Source of the DNA: Clitoria ternatea
Taxonomy: Eukaryota; Streptophyta; Magnoliopsida; Fabales; Fabaceae
Assembly (NCBI GenBank): GCA_037962975.1
Contig: CM075670.1
Span: 147,750,501 to 147,814,500, forward strand
Length of the DNA stretch: 64,000 bases
Direction: 5' to 3'
The notes under the pieces are model-generated. The model saw only the letters and a program-made list of their open reading frames with translations, was not told the DNA's origin and made no database searches. Positions 33,478 to 44,681 of the stretch are shown here, in pieces. Position numbers and translations under genes: made by a program. The first letter of the stretch is position 1. Every line of letters begins with the position of its first letter.

Positions 33478-33830
33478 TTCTCCCCCTTTTTGATGATGAC
33501 AACTATGTTCATCTCTTGAGGGTTGTTAGTTTAAATAATATAAACTTATCTCTAATTTTATCTTTTTGCAAAAACAACTCTGCTACATTTTCTCTTTTTC
33601 AAATAGCAGATGACCAATAAAAAATCAGAGTAATCAGCAGCAAATGTCTTATCTCCTTTTATCTCTTATCTATTATCTCTTATCTATAACTCTCCCCCTA
33701 TCAAAAGGAATTTAATAAACAGATAATATTATCCAAATTTTAAACAAGAGATAAGCAAGATGTGAACACATATCAGAGCATCTAACACATATGAACAAGA
33801 TATGAACACATGATGTTCTTCTCCCCCTTT
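33478..33830 (-). other. Three polypurine tracts upstream of the B 3' LTR
   Basis: On the minus strand, AAAAAGGGGGAGAA (33491-33478) touches the LTR. Two further GGGGGAG tracts lie at about 33700-33690 and 33830-33816. Repeated PPTs before the 3' LTR are a known Sirevirus feature. The rest of 33478-33988 is AT-rich untranslated sequence without a gene. Confidence 0.8.
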
Positions 33831-33988
33831 GTAATCATAAAAAATAATATGAGTAATGAAAGAGATATAGTATGAACTGAAACGAGATAATTTTATTGAT
33901 GTGAAAATGGGAAATACATAAAGCAAAATTATTCATAATTCAAAAGGAAATGACATAAGCACAACTAAACAAAGGCATAACTAAGGAT

Positions 33989-35101
33989 CTAATTATCCGG
34001 GTTGAAGAAGCGAATTTCTGCAATTTGGTGAGACAGCTCTTCATATCGCTGCTGCATCATCTCAAAATGTTGCTGCTCAGTCATTGAAAACTCTTGAAGG
34101 GAGTTTTCAAGGCGATCGAAGTGGCGGTCAAGATGGGCATAGAGAGATGCAAAGGGGTCAGCTTGTGGTGCAGATGAAGAGGCTGATGGTGCAGCTTGTG
34201 GTTGAGGTGGAGGAGGAGGAGCAGCAGGTTCAGCAAAGGGATTGGCACCATGTTCTCGATCACTCCTGAGAATCCACATTCCAGCAATGCAGACCATGCC
34301 CATTTTGTTGAGGTGGGAAGTGCCAATGCAAGCTCTTGGGGGCACTTTCTCAGAGAGTTCCCCTGCCAAATCTACTCCACAGAATTTGAAAATTTTGGTG
34401 AGGAGGATACCATAGGGGAGCTTTTACTGATCCTTCGCATGGCGCATATGAAACTTGATCAACTGAACCCAGTTGATCTCCTTGTGGTTCAGCATTGCCC
34501 ACATTAGGAGGACATCATCCTCTTTAACCAGAGCATAGTTCCCACCACGGGGAACAATCATCTTGACCAAGAAAAAGTGGAGCAGGCGGTTGTTCATGGT
34601 CAAGTGGCCTACCAGCTTGTGGTTGCTCATAGGAGGATCTGGTTTCCATAAAGAGCGGCGGGCAGTGATGGGATTAAAACCCCATTCATCCTCAGGTTCG
34701 CCTCCATCAAAGTCAGCGTTGTTGAGAGGCAGTTTGGAAATTTCCGCAAATTGGGCATTTGATAGTTTGATGGTTGTGTTCTTTACCTTGGATTCAACCA
34801 TCCCATTCACAAGGCGGAGGTTACAGTAGAATACCCTCATGAGTTCAGGATAGTATTCTTCTTCTTTGAGGGAGAGGAAAGGGAAAAGGTTGTAGTGGTG
34901 GAGGCTTTGGGTGAAGGTTAGGCTTGGGTTGTCAAAAGTGTCGGCAATGGTGTAGTGAGGGGTCATAATCTCCCTTTCAGAAAAGTTCTTCATGAAGTTT
35001 TGAAGTTCTCTAGGAGAAGAGAAGAACCTTGAGAAGTCAAGGGGGTTATGGGCTTGAGCAGCAGAGGACCTAGCTCTCTTGACATTTCTAGAGGTAGACA
35101 T
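33989..35101 (-). pseudogene. ORF3 of element B, one nonsense codon
   Basis: It has the same start (MSTSRNVKRARSS) and end (FFNPDN) as ORF3 of element A. A TAA at about 34424-34426 interrupts it where A has a glutamine codon; the same frame then runs to 33989. The central region differs from A in a short segment (about residues 265-285 of A). The proline-rich linker and C-terminal heptad-rich coil are kept. There is no signal peptide or membrane segment. An in-frame ATG 15 bases upstream (35116) exists; 35101 is chosen because it matches A. Confidence 0.87.
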
Positions 35102-35207
35102 GGTTGGAAAAGGCAAAGAGGAAGATGAAGAGAGATGAGTGGTAGAGAGTTTTTGAGAGGTTTGAGAGGAAGGAGGTAGTGTGAGATGAGAAGATGAAGG
35201 AAGGGGT

Positions 35208-35215
35208 ATTTATAG
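35208..35215 (-). promoter_or_regulatory. TATA box of the putative internal ORF3 promoter, element B
   Basis: The minus strand reads CTATAAATACCCC, the same CTATAAAT octamer as the LTR promoter, 107 bp before the ORF3 ATG. The palindrome array begins 118 bp further upstream (35334), exactly as in the LTR. Confidence 0.65.
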
Positions 35216-35333
35216 GTGAGAATTAGGTTTAGGAAGGAGGAAAGAGAGTTTAGAAAGGAGTGAAGTGAGTTAAGAGAGGGAGTGGTTCGAGTGTGCCTAG
35301 GAAATTGCAGTTTTGACTCTTCAGAACGCGTGC

Positions 35334-35665
35334 TAATCGATTACGAGACAGATGGTAATCGATTAGATCATTGTTTCTGGGGAATTTCAAACGTTTCATA
35401 CAGGTGGTAATCGATTAGAGGCTTAGGGTAATCGATTAGTTTAGAAACAGAATCGTCCTAATCGATTGGAGCAATGTGGTAATCGATTATGAAGAAGAGG
35501 AAACGTTTTGAACCTGAAACAGAAGCTTTGTAATCGATTGTGGATCAATGATAATCGATTATCTTAGAAACAGAATGATTGTAATCGATTATAGTAAGTA
35601 CTAATCGATTATAATGGAAACAGAAGCATAGTAATCGATTGTGAGTAGCCATGTAATCGATTATT
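35334..35665 (-). repeat. Spacer palindrome array, element B
   Basis: Six pairs of TAATCGATTA-type palindromes lie 20-22 bp apart within pairs, with GAAACAGAA-containing linkers between pairs. They correspond one to one to the array at 1375-1705 in element A, although linker bases have changed. Confidence 0.9.
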
Positions 35666-35772
35666 AAGTCAAAAACTTCAAATTTTATATACAGCAAAGT
35701 TCCAATCATGAAATGTGATATATACCATTCATCATGCCATACAACATAGTTCTTATCTAAATATCCTATCAT

Positions 35773-38700
35773 TCAAACACAACTGGACATATTAAGAATG
35801 CCTAACTCTCTTCTTATGTGAATGAATTGTTCTCTAGCCAAGGGTTTTGTGAAGATATCAGCTAGTTGCCTAGAAGTTTCAACATGTTCAAGTACACAAT
35901 CCCCTTTTAACACATGATCTCTAATAAAGTGATGTCTAATCTCAATGTGCTTGGTTCTAGAGTGCATAACTGGATTCTTTGAGATGTTAATGGCACTAGT
36001 ATTATCACATTTGATGGGTACTTTGTTTAAAACAATGCCAAAATCAAGAAGTTGTTGTCTCATCCAAAGAATTTGAGCACAACAACTACCGGCGGCTACA
36101 TATTCTGCCTCAGCCGTCGATAATGCAACACTTGCTTGCTTCTTGCTATGCCAAGAAACAAGGGAGCTACCAAGTAAATGACATGTGCCGCTAGTGCTCT
36201 TTCTATCAAGTTTACAGCCAGCAAAGTCAGAGTCGGAATATCCTAAAAGATTACATTCAACGCCTTTGGGATACCACAGACCAACATTTTGAGTACCCAC
36301 AAGATATTTCAAAATTCTTTTTACGGCAGTTAAATGTGATTCTTTAGGACATGCTTGATATCTAGCACACATGCATACCGCAAACATAATATCGGGCCTA
36401 CTAGCAGTCAAATATAGTAAGGATCCAATCATACCTCGATATTTGGTGATTTCGATGTCCTTGCCCTTTTCATCTTTGTCTAGATAGCAGGATGTGCTCA
36501 TGGGTGTAGCTATCTCGTTTGCCTTATCCATTCCAAACCTTTTAAGTCGTTCCTTACAGTACTTAGTTTGGCTAATAAATGTTCCCTCATTTTCTTGTTT
36601 TATTTGCAATCCGAGGAAGAAGGTGAGTTCTCCCATCAAGGACATTTCAAATTCATTCTGCATGATCTTGGCAAACTCTTGACAAAGATTCTCATCAGTA
36701 GCACCAAATATTATGTCATCAACATAAATTTGTACCAAAAGAATGTCATTATTTTTTCGTTTTATAAACAATGTAGTATCAACCTTTCCTCTTTCAAAAT
36801 TGTGTTCTAAAAGGAATTTGCTTAGTCTTTCATACCAAGCTCTTGGAGCTTGTTTCAAACCATATAAAGCTTTTCTCAATTTGAAGACATGGTTTGGAAA
36901 TTTGTGATTTTCAAAGCCGGGAGGTTGATCTACATAAACTTCTTCTTGAATGAAGCCGTTTAAAAAAGCACTTTTGACATCCATTTGATAAAGTTTGAAA
37001 TCCATACAACATGCAAAAGCTAGCAATAACCTAATGGCTTCTAACCTAGCTACGGGTGCATACGTTTCTTCATAATCTATTCCTTCTTCTTGATTGTATC
37101 CCTTTGCAACTAGTCTAGCTTTGTTTCTTGTTATTATGCCATTTTCATCTAACTTATTCCTAAAAACCCATTTGGTGCCTATTATTAGATGGTCATTGGG
37201 TCTTGGCACAAGTTCCCAAACTTTGTTTCTTTCAAATTGATTTAACTCTTCTTGCATGGCCAACATCCAATGCTCATCAATAATGGCTTCATCAATGTTT
37301 TTGGGTTCAATTTGGGATACAAAGGCTAAGTGATTGCATGCATTTCTAATGGCGTTTCGAGTACTTACCCCTTTGGTTATTTCTCCAATGATTTTGTCCA
37401 AGGGATGATCCTTCAAGGTTACCCAATCTTGTTGTCTCTCAATTTGTGTTGCACCTCTATCATTGTTGACTTCTTCTTTGTCTTCCAAGTTCATTTCTTG
37501 GAAAGTACCTACAAGATCATCAACATCTTCCTTTCTCGGAGGGTTATGGCTATTTTCATCAAACTTAACATGAATAGATTCTTCGATGGTATTTGTTTGT
37601 TTGTTGAAAATTCTATAAGATTTACTTGATTGAGAATATCCTAGGAATATTGCCTCATCAGATTTTGCATCAAACTTTCCTAGATTATCCTTTCCATTGT
37701 TGAGCACAAAACATTTACATCCAAAAATATGAAAGTATGCAATGTTGGGTTTTCTACCCTTGTAAAGCTCATAGGGGGTTTTCTTTAGAATAGGCCTTAT
37801 CAAACATCTATTCATAACATAACATGCGGTGTTTACCGCATCGGCCCAAAAATGTTTTGCAATATTGTTTTCATTTAGCATGGTTCTAGCAAGCTCCACT
37901 AAAGATCTATTTTTCCTTTCAACCACTCCATTTTGTTGTGGAGTTCTAGGAGCTGAAAAATTGTGATTTATACCATGTTTTTCGCAAAAATTTTCGAAAG
38001 ATTGATTTTCAAACTCTCCCCCATGATCGGTTCTAATGGATGCAATTTTTGAGTTTTGCTCATTTTGGATAATCTTTGCAAGTTTCTTGAATGCATGATA
38101 TGCTTCATTTTTATGAGCAAGAAACAATGTCCATGTATATCTTGAATAGTCATCTACTATAACTAGACCATAGTAATTACCTCCAAAGCTTTTGATTTTG
38201 GATGGTCCAAATAAATCCATGTGCAAAAGTTGTAAAGGCCTTTGAGTAGAAATAATGTTTTTGGATTGAAAAGATGCCTTTACTTGTTTTCCCTTTTGAC
38301 ATGCATCACAAAATCTATTTTCAAATTTAAGCTTTGGTAAACCAATTACTAAATCTTTAGAAACAAGTTTGTTTAAGTGGTCTACATGTATATGAGCTAT
38401 TCTTCTATGCCATAGCCAAGTTTCATCCTCTTTAGAAATGAAGCATTGTTCATCATTTGTAGACAAACTATCCACATCTATCATATAAATGTTATCAATT
38501 CTTTTTCCAACAAATTTGACCTCTTTATTTAGCTTATTCTCAATTATGCAACAATTGGATTCAAATAAGACTCTATATCCTTTGTCACATAATTGACTTA
38601 TGCTAAGTAGATTATGCTTGACGCCTTCAACATACAATACATCATTTATGGATGTGGAAGAATTCTTACCAATATTTCCAATGCCTAGGATTCTTCCTTT

Positions 38701-38799
38701 AGTGTTGTCTCCATAGGTGACACTTCCTTTTCGTTTGGGAGTGAATGATGTAAATTTACTTATGTCTCCCGTCATATGCTTTGAACACCCACTATCCAA
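35773..38799 (-). CDS. pol: Pol polyprotein of element B, open
   Basis: The frame is open for 1008 codons, one fewer than in A because of a single-residue difference in the acidic linker after the integrase. It contains protease DSG, the HHCC zinc region, an integrase core with D-D-35-E spacing (MDLFGPS, TDHGGEF, VVERKNR), RT with YVDD and RNase H with SDSDFAG and STAEAEY. All catalytic motifs seen in A are kept. The first listed codon is TTG, so the protein must be made by joining to upstream sequence; the pol frame is closed by TAG 36 bases upstream. It would cleave the polyprotein, copy the RNA and insert the cDNA in the nucleus. Confidence 0.95.
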   Translation of the reverse strand: MDSGCSKHMTGDISKFTSFTPKRKGSVTYGDNTKGRILGIGNIGKNSSTSINDVLYVEGVKHNLLSISQLCDKGYRVLFESNCCIIENKLNKEVKFVGKRIDNIYMIDVDSLSTNDEQCFISKEDETWLWHRRIAHIHVDHLNKLVSKDLVIGLPKLKFENRFCDACQKGKQVKASFQSKNIISTQRPLQLLHMDLFGPSKIKSFGGNYYGLVIVDDYSRYTWTLFLAHKNEAYHAFKKLAKIIQNEQNSKIASIRTDHGGEFENQSFENFCEKHGINHNFSAPRTPQQNGVVERKNRSLVELARTMLNENNIAKHFWADAVNTACYVMNRCLIRPILKKTPYELYKGRKPNIAYFHIFGCKCFVLNNGKDNLGKFDAKSDEAIFLGYSQSSKSYRIFNKQTNTIEESIHVKFDENSHNPPRKEDVDDLVGTFQEMNLEDKEEVNNDRGATQIERQQDWVTLKDHPLDKIIGEITKGVSTRNAIRNACNHLAFVSQIEPKNIDEAIIDEHWMLAMQEELNQFERNKVWELVPRPNDHLIIGTKWVFRNKLDENGIITRNKARLVAKGYNQEEGIDYEETYAPVARLEAIRLLLAFACCMDFKLYQMDVKSAFLNGFIQEEVYVDQPPGFENHKFPNHVFKLRKALYGLKQAPRAWYERLSKFLLEHNFERGKVDTTLFIKRKNNDILLVQIYVDDIIFGATDENLCQEFAKIMQNEFEMSLMGELTFFLGLQIKQENEGTFISQTKYCKERLKRFGMDKANEIATPMSTSCYLDKDEKGKDIEITKYRGMIGSLLYLTASRPDIMFAVCMCARYQACPKESHLTAVKRILKYLVGTQNVGLWYPKGVECNLLGYSDSDFAGCKLDRKSTSGTCHLLGSSLVSWHSKKQASVALSTAEAEYVAAGSCCAQILWMRQQLLDFGIVLNKVPIKCDNTSAINISKNPVMHSRTKHIEIRHHFIRDHVLKGDCVLEHVETSRQLADIFTKPLAREQFIHIRRELGILNMSSCV

Positions 38800-38845
38800 G
38801 TACCAATGGGTGTTGCTTGCCTTGAAGCATACCTACAAAACAAAA

Positions 38846-40519
38846 TCAGTTTAGAGAACTAGGTACCCATTTTATGTTGGGTCCTTTAAGGTTAGTTTGT
38901 GGTAATGTCCCTTTGGGAACCCACACCTTTCTTAAGACCTTTGGTCCTAGTTTCCTAACACTACACTTATAAGCACTATGTCCTTTGGAACCACAATGAT
39001 TGCATTTCATAAAAGGTGAGGAGGATTTGCTTGGTGGTGCAAAGAAGTTTTTATAGTGCTTCTCCATTTTGTGATTACTATGTTCTTTGTCATATCCTAA
39101 ACCGGTTTTACTAAACATGCATTTTTGTTGCCCAAGTAGGATATTCAAATTATCTCTTCCATTAGTGAACTTCTCTAGTGTCCTATTTAGGTCTTCAACC
39201 TTGGTTTCTAACACAATGCACTTCTTTGCAAAATCACATGGTTTACTATTGGAACATGTTTGAGCGTTTTTCAATTCTTCTTTTAAGCATTCATTCTCTT
39301 TGCAAATCTCCATAAGGTGCATCTCTAGAGTGTCACTAGTTTTTCTAGATACCTTAAGTCTATTGGAGACTTTTGTAAATTTATCATACAATTCCTCTAG
39401 AGCATCAAGTAATTCATCCTTATCTAAGTCATGGAAGTTTACCTCATCATCTTCTTCATGGTGATTGGCCATGAGGCAAAGGTTTGCTTCTTCATTCTCT
39501 GAGTCATCCGAGCTGCTTACCTCATTTTCATCCCATGCTATGTATGCTCTCCTTCTTCCTCTTTTCTCTTTTCCCTTCTTCTTAAGATTTGGGCAATCCG
39601 CTTTGAAGTGCCCTTCCTTGCCACATTCAAAACAATTGGGTGAGGAAGAATTTTCTTTAGTGATAGGTTTCTTACTTGGGTTTTTGAAGCTCCTTTGAAT
39701 GCGTTTGCCTTTCATGAATTTCCCGAAGCGTTTCACAAATAGTCCAAATTATTCTTCTTCATCAAGTTCGCTTTTGGATTCTTCTACTTCATTTATGGAA
39801 GTAGCCTTGAGAGCAAGACCCTTTTTCTTGGAAGATTTTTCTTCCTCTTCCGCCATCTTTAATTCCTTCAGCTCTTGTTCCTGTTCCTGCAACTTACCAA
39901 ATAGAGTGGCAAGAGACATTTCGTTTATGCTAGGAGATTGTTTGATGGCGGTAACTAGCGGTTGCCATTCTCTGTTAAGACTTTTCAACACTTTATGAAT
40001 GAGCTCTTTGTTAGTGTAAGTCTTTCCAAGTGTAATGAGTTGATTAATGATGAGAGTAAATCTTTTTTGCATATCAACAATCGATTCATGAGAGTTTAAT
40101 CTAAAGCACTCATATTGGCTAGTCAAGGTACTAATTTTGGAGTCCTTTACATCATTAGTACCTTCATGGGTTACTTGAAGAGTATCCCACATTTCTTTAG
40201 CAGTTTGGCATGTCATTATTCTAAAAAATTCATCTTGACCTAAAGACATAGTAATGAGATTTTTGGCCTTGTAGCCATATTGGACTTTCTTTTCTTCCTC
40301 GCTTGTCCATTCATCTATAGGTTTTTCAACATTCTTGCTATCTATAGTATGCATCGGTATATAAGGACCATTTTCAATGGTATTCCATATTCTCAAGTCA
40401 ATTGATTGAATGAAGATTTTCATTCTTTCTTTCCAAAACGCATACCCTTCCCCATTGAAAGCGGGAGGTCTATTTATCGCACCACCCTCGGGAAAAACAT
40501 TTTGAGAACTTGAGGCCAT
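38846..40519 (-). pseudogene. gag: Gag of element B, one nonsense codon
   Basis: It starts MASSSQNVFPEGG at 40519. The frame is open to a TAA at 39751-39749 inside an acidic run (a glutamate codon in A), then open again to the TGA at 38848-38846. Knuckles CFECGKEGHFKADC and CNHCGSKGHSAYKC are intact. This nonsense does not fit simple cytosine deamination, unlike most others in the window. Confidence 0.92.
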
Positions 40520-40561
40520 TTAATCTCTTGAAGCTGTTAAGCTTGATCTACCAAGAGTCAA

Positions 40562-40573
40562 GCTCTGATACCA
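40562..40573 (-). other. Primer-binding site of element B
   Basis: The minus strand reads TGGTATCAGAGC, two bases from the 5' LTR end at 40576. Confidence 0.95.
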
Positions 40574-40575
40574 CT

Positions 40576-41995
40576 TGTTGTTCAAGTGGCCTCAATACTC
40601 AAGGGGGGGGGGTGAATTGAGTTTTAAAACTTTTGATTGGAATACCTTTGAAATTGATTTTTATAACCAAGTTTGTGAGATTATGCAAGTGAGATAGAAT
40701 GGGGGATGACAAGCAATGCACTACAATGAGAAATGTTGCTGAAGCAATTTACCAAACACTTGGTGTGCAATATTAGAGGTATAACAAATTAAGCAAGTTC
40801 AAGTATGCTCTTCTCACAATCAATAAATATGCAGTAAATGAAAGTAAAAGAGTAAGGAAGAGAAGCTTGCAAACCGATGTAACGAGTTCCACCCAATCCG
40901 GTGTACGTCTCGCCTCTAAGCAACCCACTTAGAGGATTTTCCACTATTGTAGACTAGAGATACAACTTTGAGCAATTGCGGCTTCCTAGTGTCCCACACT
41001 CAAGAACCCAATCCTCACAAGTACAAGGGCAACCCACCCAATCTCTCAGTCTCACAATATCCCAAAGGTTGAATCCTCAACCTTTGTAACCACTCAACCT
41101 AGAGTGAACAACCACTCAACCTAGAGTGAATAACTTGTGTTTGGTGTTTGTTTACAATCAATACACTCTCTCAATAGAGTAGATATACAAATGAAAAGCT
41201 CTCCCAAAATCTAACTCTCAAGATGAGAGGATATACAAATGTATTTCAAGATACAAGAAATAGGCTTACAAAGCACACGATAGAGCTAAGGATTTGTTGC
41301 TTCTTGGTTTCTTGTTGGTTGCTTCTTGTGCTTGTGTTCTTCTTCCATTTATAGAGCCATGATAGCAGTTGAGGTGTGCCCTAGTTCATCATAGCCGTTG
41401 CACTTAGTGGAAATTGAAAGAATGGTGGAGACATGAGCTGGTTTCCCACTTAAATCTGTTTTTCCACTAGCGTAATCGATTACACCCTCGCGTTGTAATC
41501 GATTATCTTCAAGTCAGAGACTCACTAATCGATTATTTCACTTCCTCTAATCGATTAGCATCTGTACCTGATGCATTTAATTTGATTTCGCATCTGCCTA
41601 ATCGATTAGAATGTCTTGCAATCGATTACCTTAAATCCAGTGACTTCCTAATCGATTATATGTCTTCCTTAATCGATTAGATTTCATATCTGATGCCTTT
41701 TGTCCCATTTCTGATTGTTGTAATCGATTAGCTTCAAGTGTATAATCGATTACCTTAATTCCAGTGAGTACCTAATCGATTGTTTAGCTTCCCTAATCGA
41801 TTAGCTTTCATCCTGATGCAATTTCTTCCAAAACAGAAAGCTCCTAATCGATTAGCATAGGTGACCTAATCGATTATCTTCGCTGTTACTCAGCACCTGA
41901 TTCCATGTCTTTGTTTTTGCATAGGTTTCTTCATGAGTGCTTGTCATTATCAAAATCTTTGCACATCTTTGGACCTGTTAACATATTCAAACACA
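40576..41995 (-). repeat. 5' LTR of element B
   Basis: The LTR is 1420 bp. The U3 array (41473-41876) has fourteen palindromes in seven pairs, and the TATA octamer CTATAAAT is at 41354-41347. The LTR head carries a G run next to GGTGAATTGAG. Confidence 0.96.
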
Positions 41996-43300
41996 TATAT
42001 ATATATATATTTAATAATAAATACATCATAAATGGCCACACATACTTGAATTTCTCAAATTTAATTTCTATAACATCATCAATACTATCATGAGTTATGA
42101 TCAACAATACATACCAAGCAATACAATTAGTGGTACTTTATGATCTAATTCACATGATATCGTTATCAACACTCATCAAGCATTAGGCCTCAATTTGTAA
42201 ATATTATTTCATAACACAAACAATAATTATATTTATATTTTATAAGATAAACATTTCCAGACATTATTATTCAATGAAAACTTGTGATTTTAAAGACCCG
42301 ACCACGGAAATAAAAATTCCTATTCGCTACTCGAATGATAAACTCCATCGTACGTCAACACGTACCTTATAGCGATATCCATTTTTCCGAACAAAGTTCT
42401 AATTCCAATTTAACTTTGAACCTTGAACTCCTACATCTGAATAATTATGAAAAGAGTAACTAAAATTATTCTCATAACCTACAAACCACTAAAACACCAT
42501 AATCAAAGGTAGAATGCTAAATTGTTGTAGTTTCAAAAATGGTTTTACTTATCGAAGGTTACGAAACTTGCTAACGGTGCGTCAAAACCACCTTGAAGCT
42601 TTGAAATCCTTCTGATGAACTCCAAAAGCAAACTTTGAAAGTGACTCCAACCATTTTTTGATGACTACCCAAAGCAAACTACCGAAAACAGAAGAATAAG
42701 TTTAGGACTTTCATTACCAGAAAAGAAATCAAAGATGGTACAAGTGTGATCCTTACCTTTAGGCTTCGAAAATGGAGTTTTAAGAGCCTGATCTTCACCT
42801 TATCTTCAATGGTGGTCACGACCAACCTAGAGAGAGAAGAAAGAGACCTAAAATTTAGTTACGTGCAAAGGCAATGGAATGGAAAGTGAAGCCATGCATT
42901 GAAGATGAAGTGGAACTTGGAAATGAAAGGAATAAAATGCATGTCTGCTGTATATACATACCTTTGTTGAAGCTAAACAAGATTGACATGGAGAAAGGTA
43001 GAGGCATGGTGTGGGTGGTAAGGAAGAGAATAAGATTAACCACCTAAACTAAATACTCTACGATTGAATTCCTAAAATTTACTAGATTAATTCCTTAATT
43101 TAATGGGTTGCTTTAAATTTTAATTTATCAACTCTAGAATAATTAATTAATTAATTACAAACTATTAAATTTAAATCATGTGGTTAACCTTAAACCCTAA
43201 ACCTTAAATTTAATGACCCACTCATTCCTCTTATTTGTCTATCTTCTTATGCTATTTCCATCTCTAGTATCTTACCATTCTTTATGGATTTTAGAGAAGT
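41996..43300 (-). repeat. LTR-like unit J, right part
   Basis: It starts with the B target duplicate TATAT and a TA repeat. On the minus strand a leader with TCTTCTCTCTCTAGG (about 42835) runs to a donor-like AAAGGTAAGG (42760-42751). The rest is AT-rich, with CCCTAAACCTTAAA near 43200. There are no coding frames of note. The right limit is uncertain. Confidence 0.4.
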
Positions 43301-44676
43301 TCCTTTAGTTACTTGTCTAACTTCTTATATTGACTATAAGATGGATTGAATATTGAGTGTACATGGTTACATTAAGGTTTTTTTGTAGGTTGTACATAGT
43401 GCATTTAGGGTTAATATTGGTGTATGCACTACGAGCTATTAATGTATCAATTTTAACTTATTAATAAAATTAGTATTTTTAGTTTTAGACAAATGCTATT
43501 TATCCTGGAATAATAGGTCATATGAGAATTATTCCTAAAACGTCCCTAATCAAGTATTTACATGGGGACATGTAAATACATTAAGATTAGTATGTGAATG
43601 TACTGATGATTTAATCTCACAAATCATGGATATATAATATCAAGTCTTTACACGGGTACACATTAAGAGTAATGTTGTACTGGACAGACCCACCATGAGA
43701 ACGTTGCATGGATCGTTACATAAGTGTCATAAACGGTTCTCAATATGATAATGGTATGTAGTCCTTTGACCTAAAGTCACTACGATTCCTACATAAGAAG
43801 TTTATTGTTTTAATACAATCAAACGTTATCTGTAATAGGATGACCATAAAGATTGTGATTAGGCAATAGATAAATTATGCAGAGGGATATGAGTGATGTA
43901 GATGGAATTTGTCTCTCCTATGTGATAGGAGTGATATCTATGGGCCATTTGATGGAGTGAGACTAATGAAATGCATGACCATGCTAGGACGAATAAATAT
44001 TAGATATTTATTCTATAAAGTCTACTCTGGTATCAAGTAAAATGAATTGGGCCATACAAGGATGACGACGACCATGCCTTGGGCCCAATTAGATATCGTG
44101 ACAAAAGGAATAGATATATAAAATAATTATCACTTATAGGTCATGTCGATGATAAATAATATTCGTACATAATGATGTATTGCTAGATACCGCTCTTATT
44201 TTATATTAATAATAAAATATTTATTATTAATATAACCGAATATTTTAACTATAGGGTCACACACATAGAGTAAGCCCACCAGAGGATAGTTTTATTTTAG
44301 TTGGACTGAAAATAAAACTATTTGGGCCTAACTCATTTAGAATGAGTCAGGAGCCCAATGTTTAATGAGACCTCAGGTTAAGACCTAAGCCTATATATAG
44401 AGCATGAGATGCTCATAGGCTGCTACTCAGAAATTAGATTACACTAAAATTCCGTACTAGCATTCGGATCGTTAGTTTTCTGGTGGGAGTGCTCGTGTGG
44501 ACTCCTAAGGGCGAAACTATAATTGCTTCGATCGAGGATCTTGTTCTGCGTTTATAAGAGGTAAACCCTAATTAAAATTTTAATTTAGCATAATGCTTTG
44601 AGACATACATGTTTGCAATTCTTTCTTGGGAATCCTTTGTGTTTCTGCTGCCTGACCCTAATAGGATTCCCTAACA
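43300..44676 (+). repeat. LTR-like unit I, no gene
   Basis: A TATA box (CTATATATAG, 44391-44400), a leader, a donor-like AGAGGTAAAC (44557-44566) and an end at ATTCCCTAACA (44676) suggest the 3' part of a plus-strand LTR. The start could not be placed and no TSD was found. The alternative is a minus-strand LTR head (TGTTAGGGAATCC). Confidence 0.35.
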
Positions 44677-44681
44677 GTTAA

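Larger units (their letters stand above)
32056..41995 (-). mobile_element. Element B: complete young Sirevirus-type copia retrotransposon
   Basis: The element is 9940 bp with TSD TATAT (32051-32055 and 41996-42000) inside TA-rich sequence of unit J. It has 3' LTR 32056-33477, three PPT-like tracts, ORF3, spacer promoter, pol, gag, PBS and 5' LTR 40576-41995. By eye the two LTRs differ by about four substitutions plus the length of a G run in about 1420 bp, so insertion is recent. Pol is open; gag and ORF3 each have one nonsense codon. It is the best reference copy in the window for this family. Confidence 0.96.
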
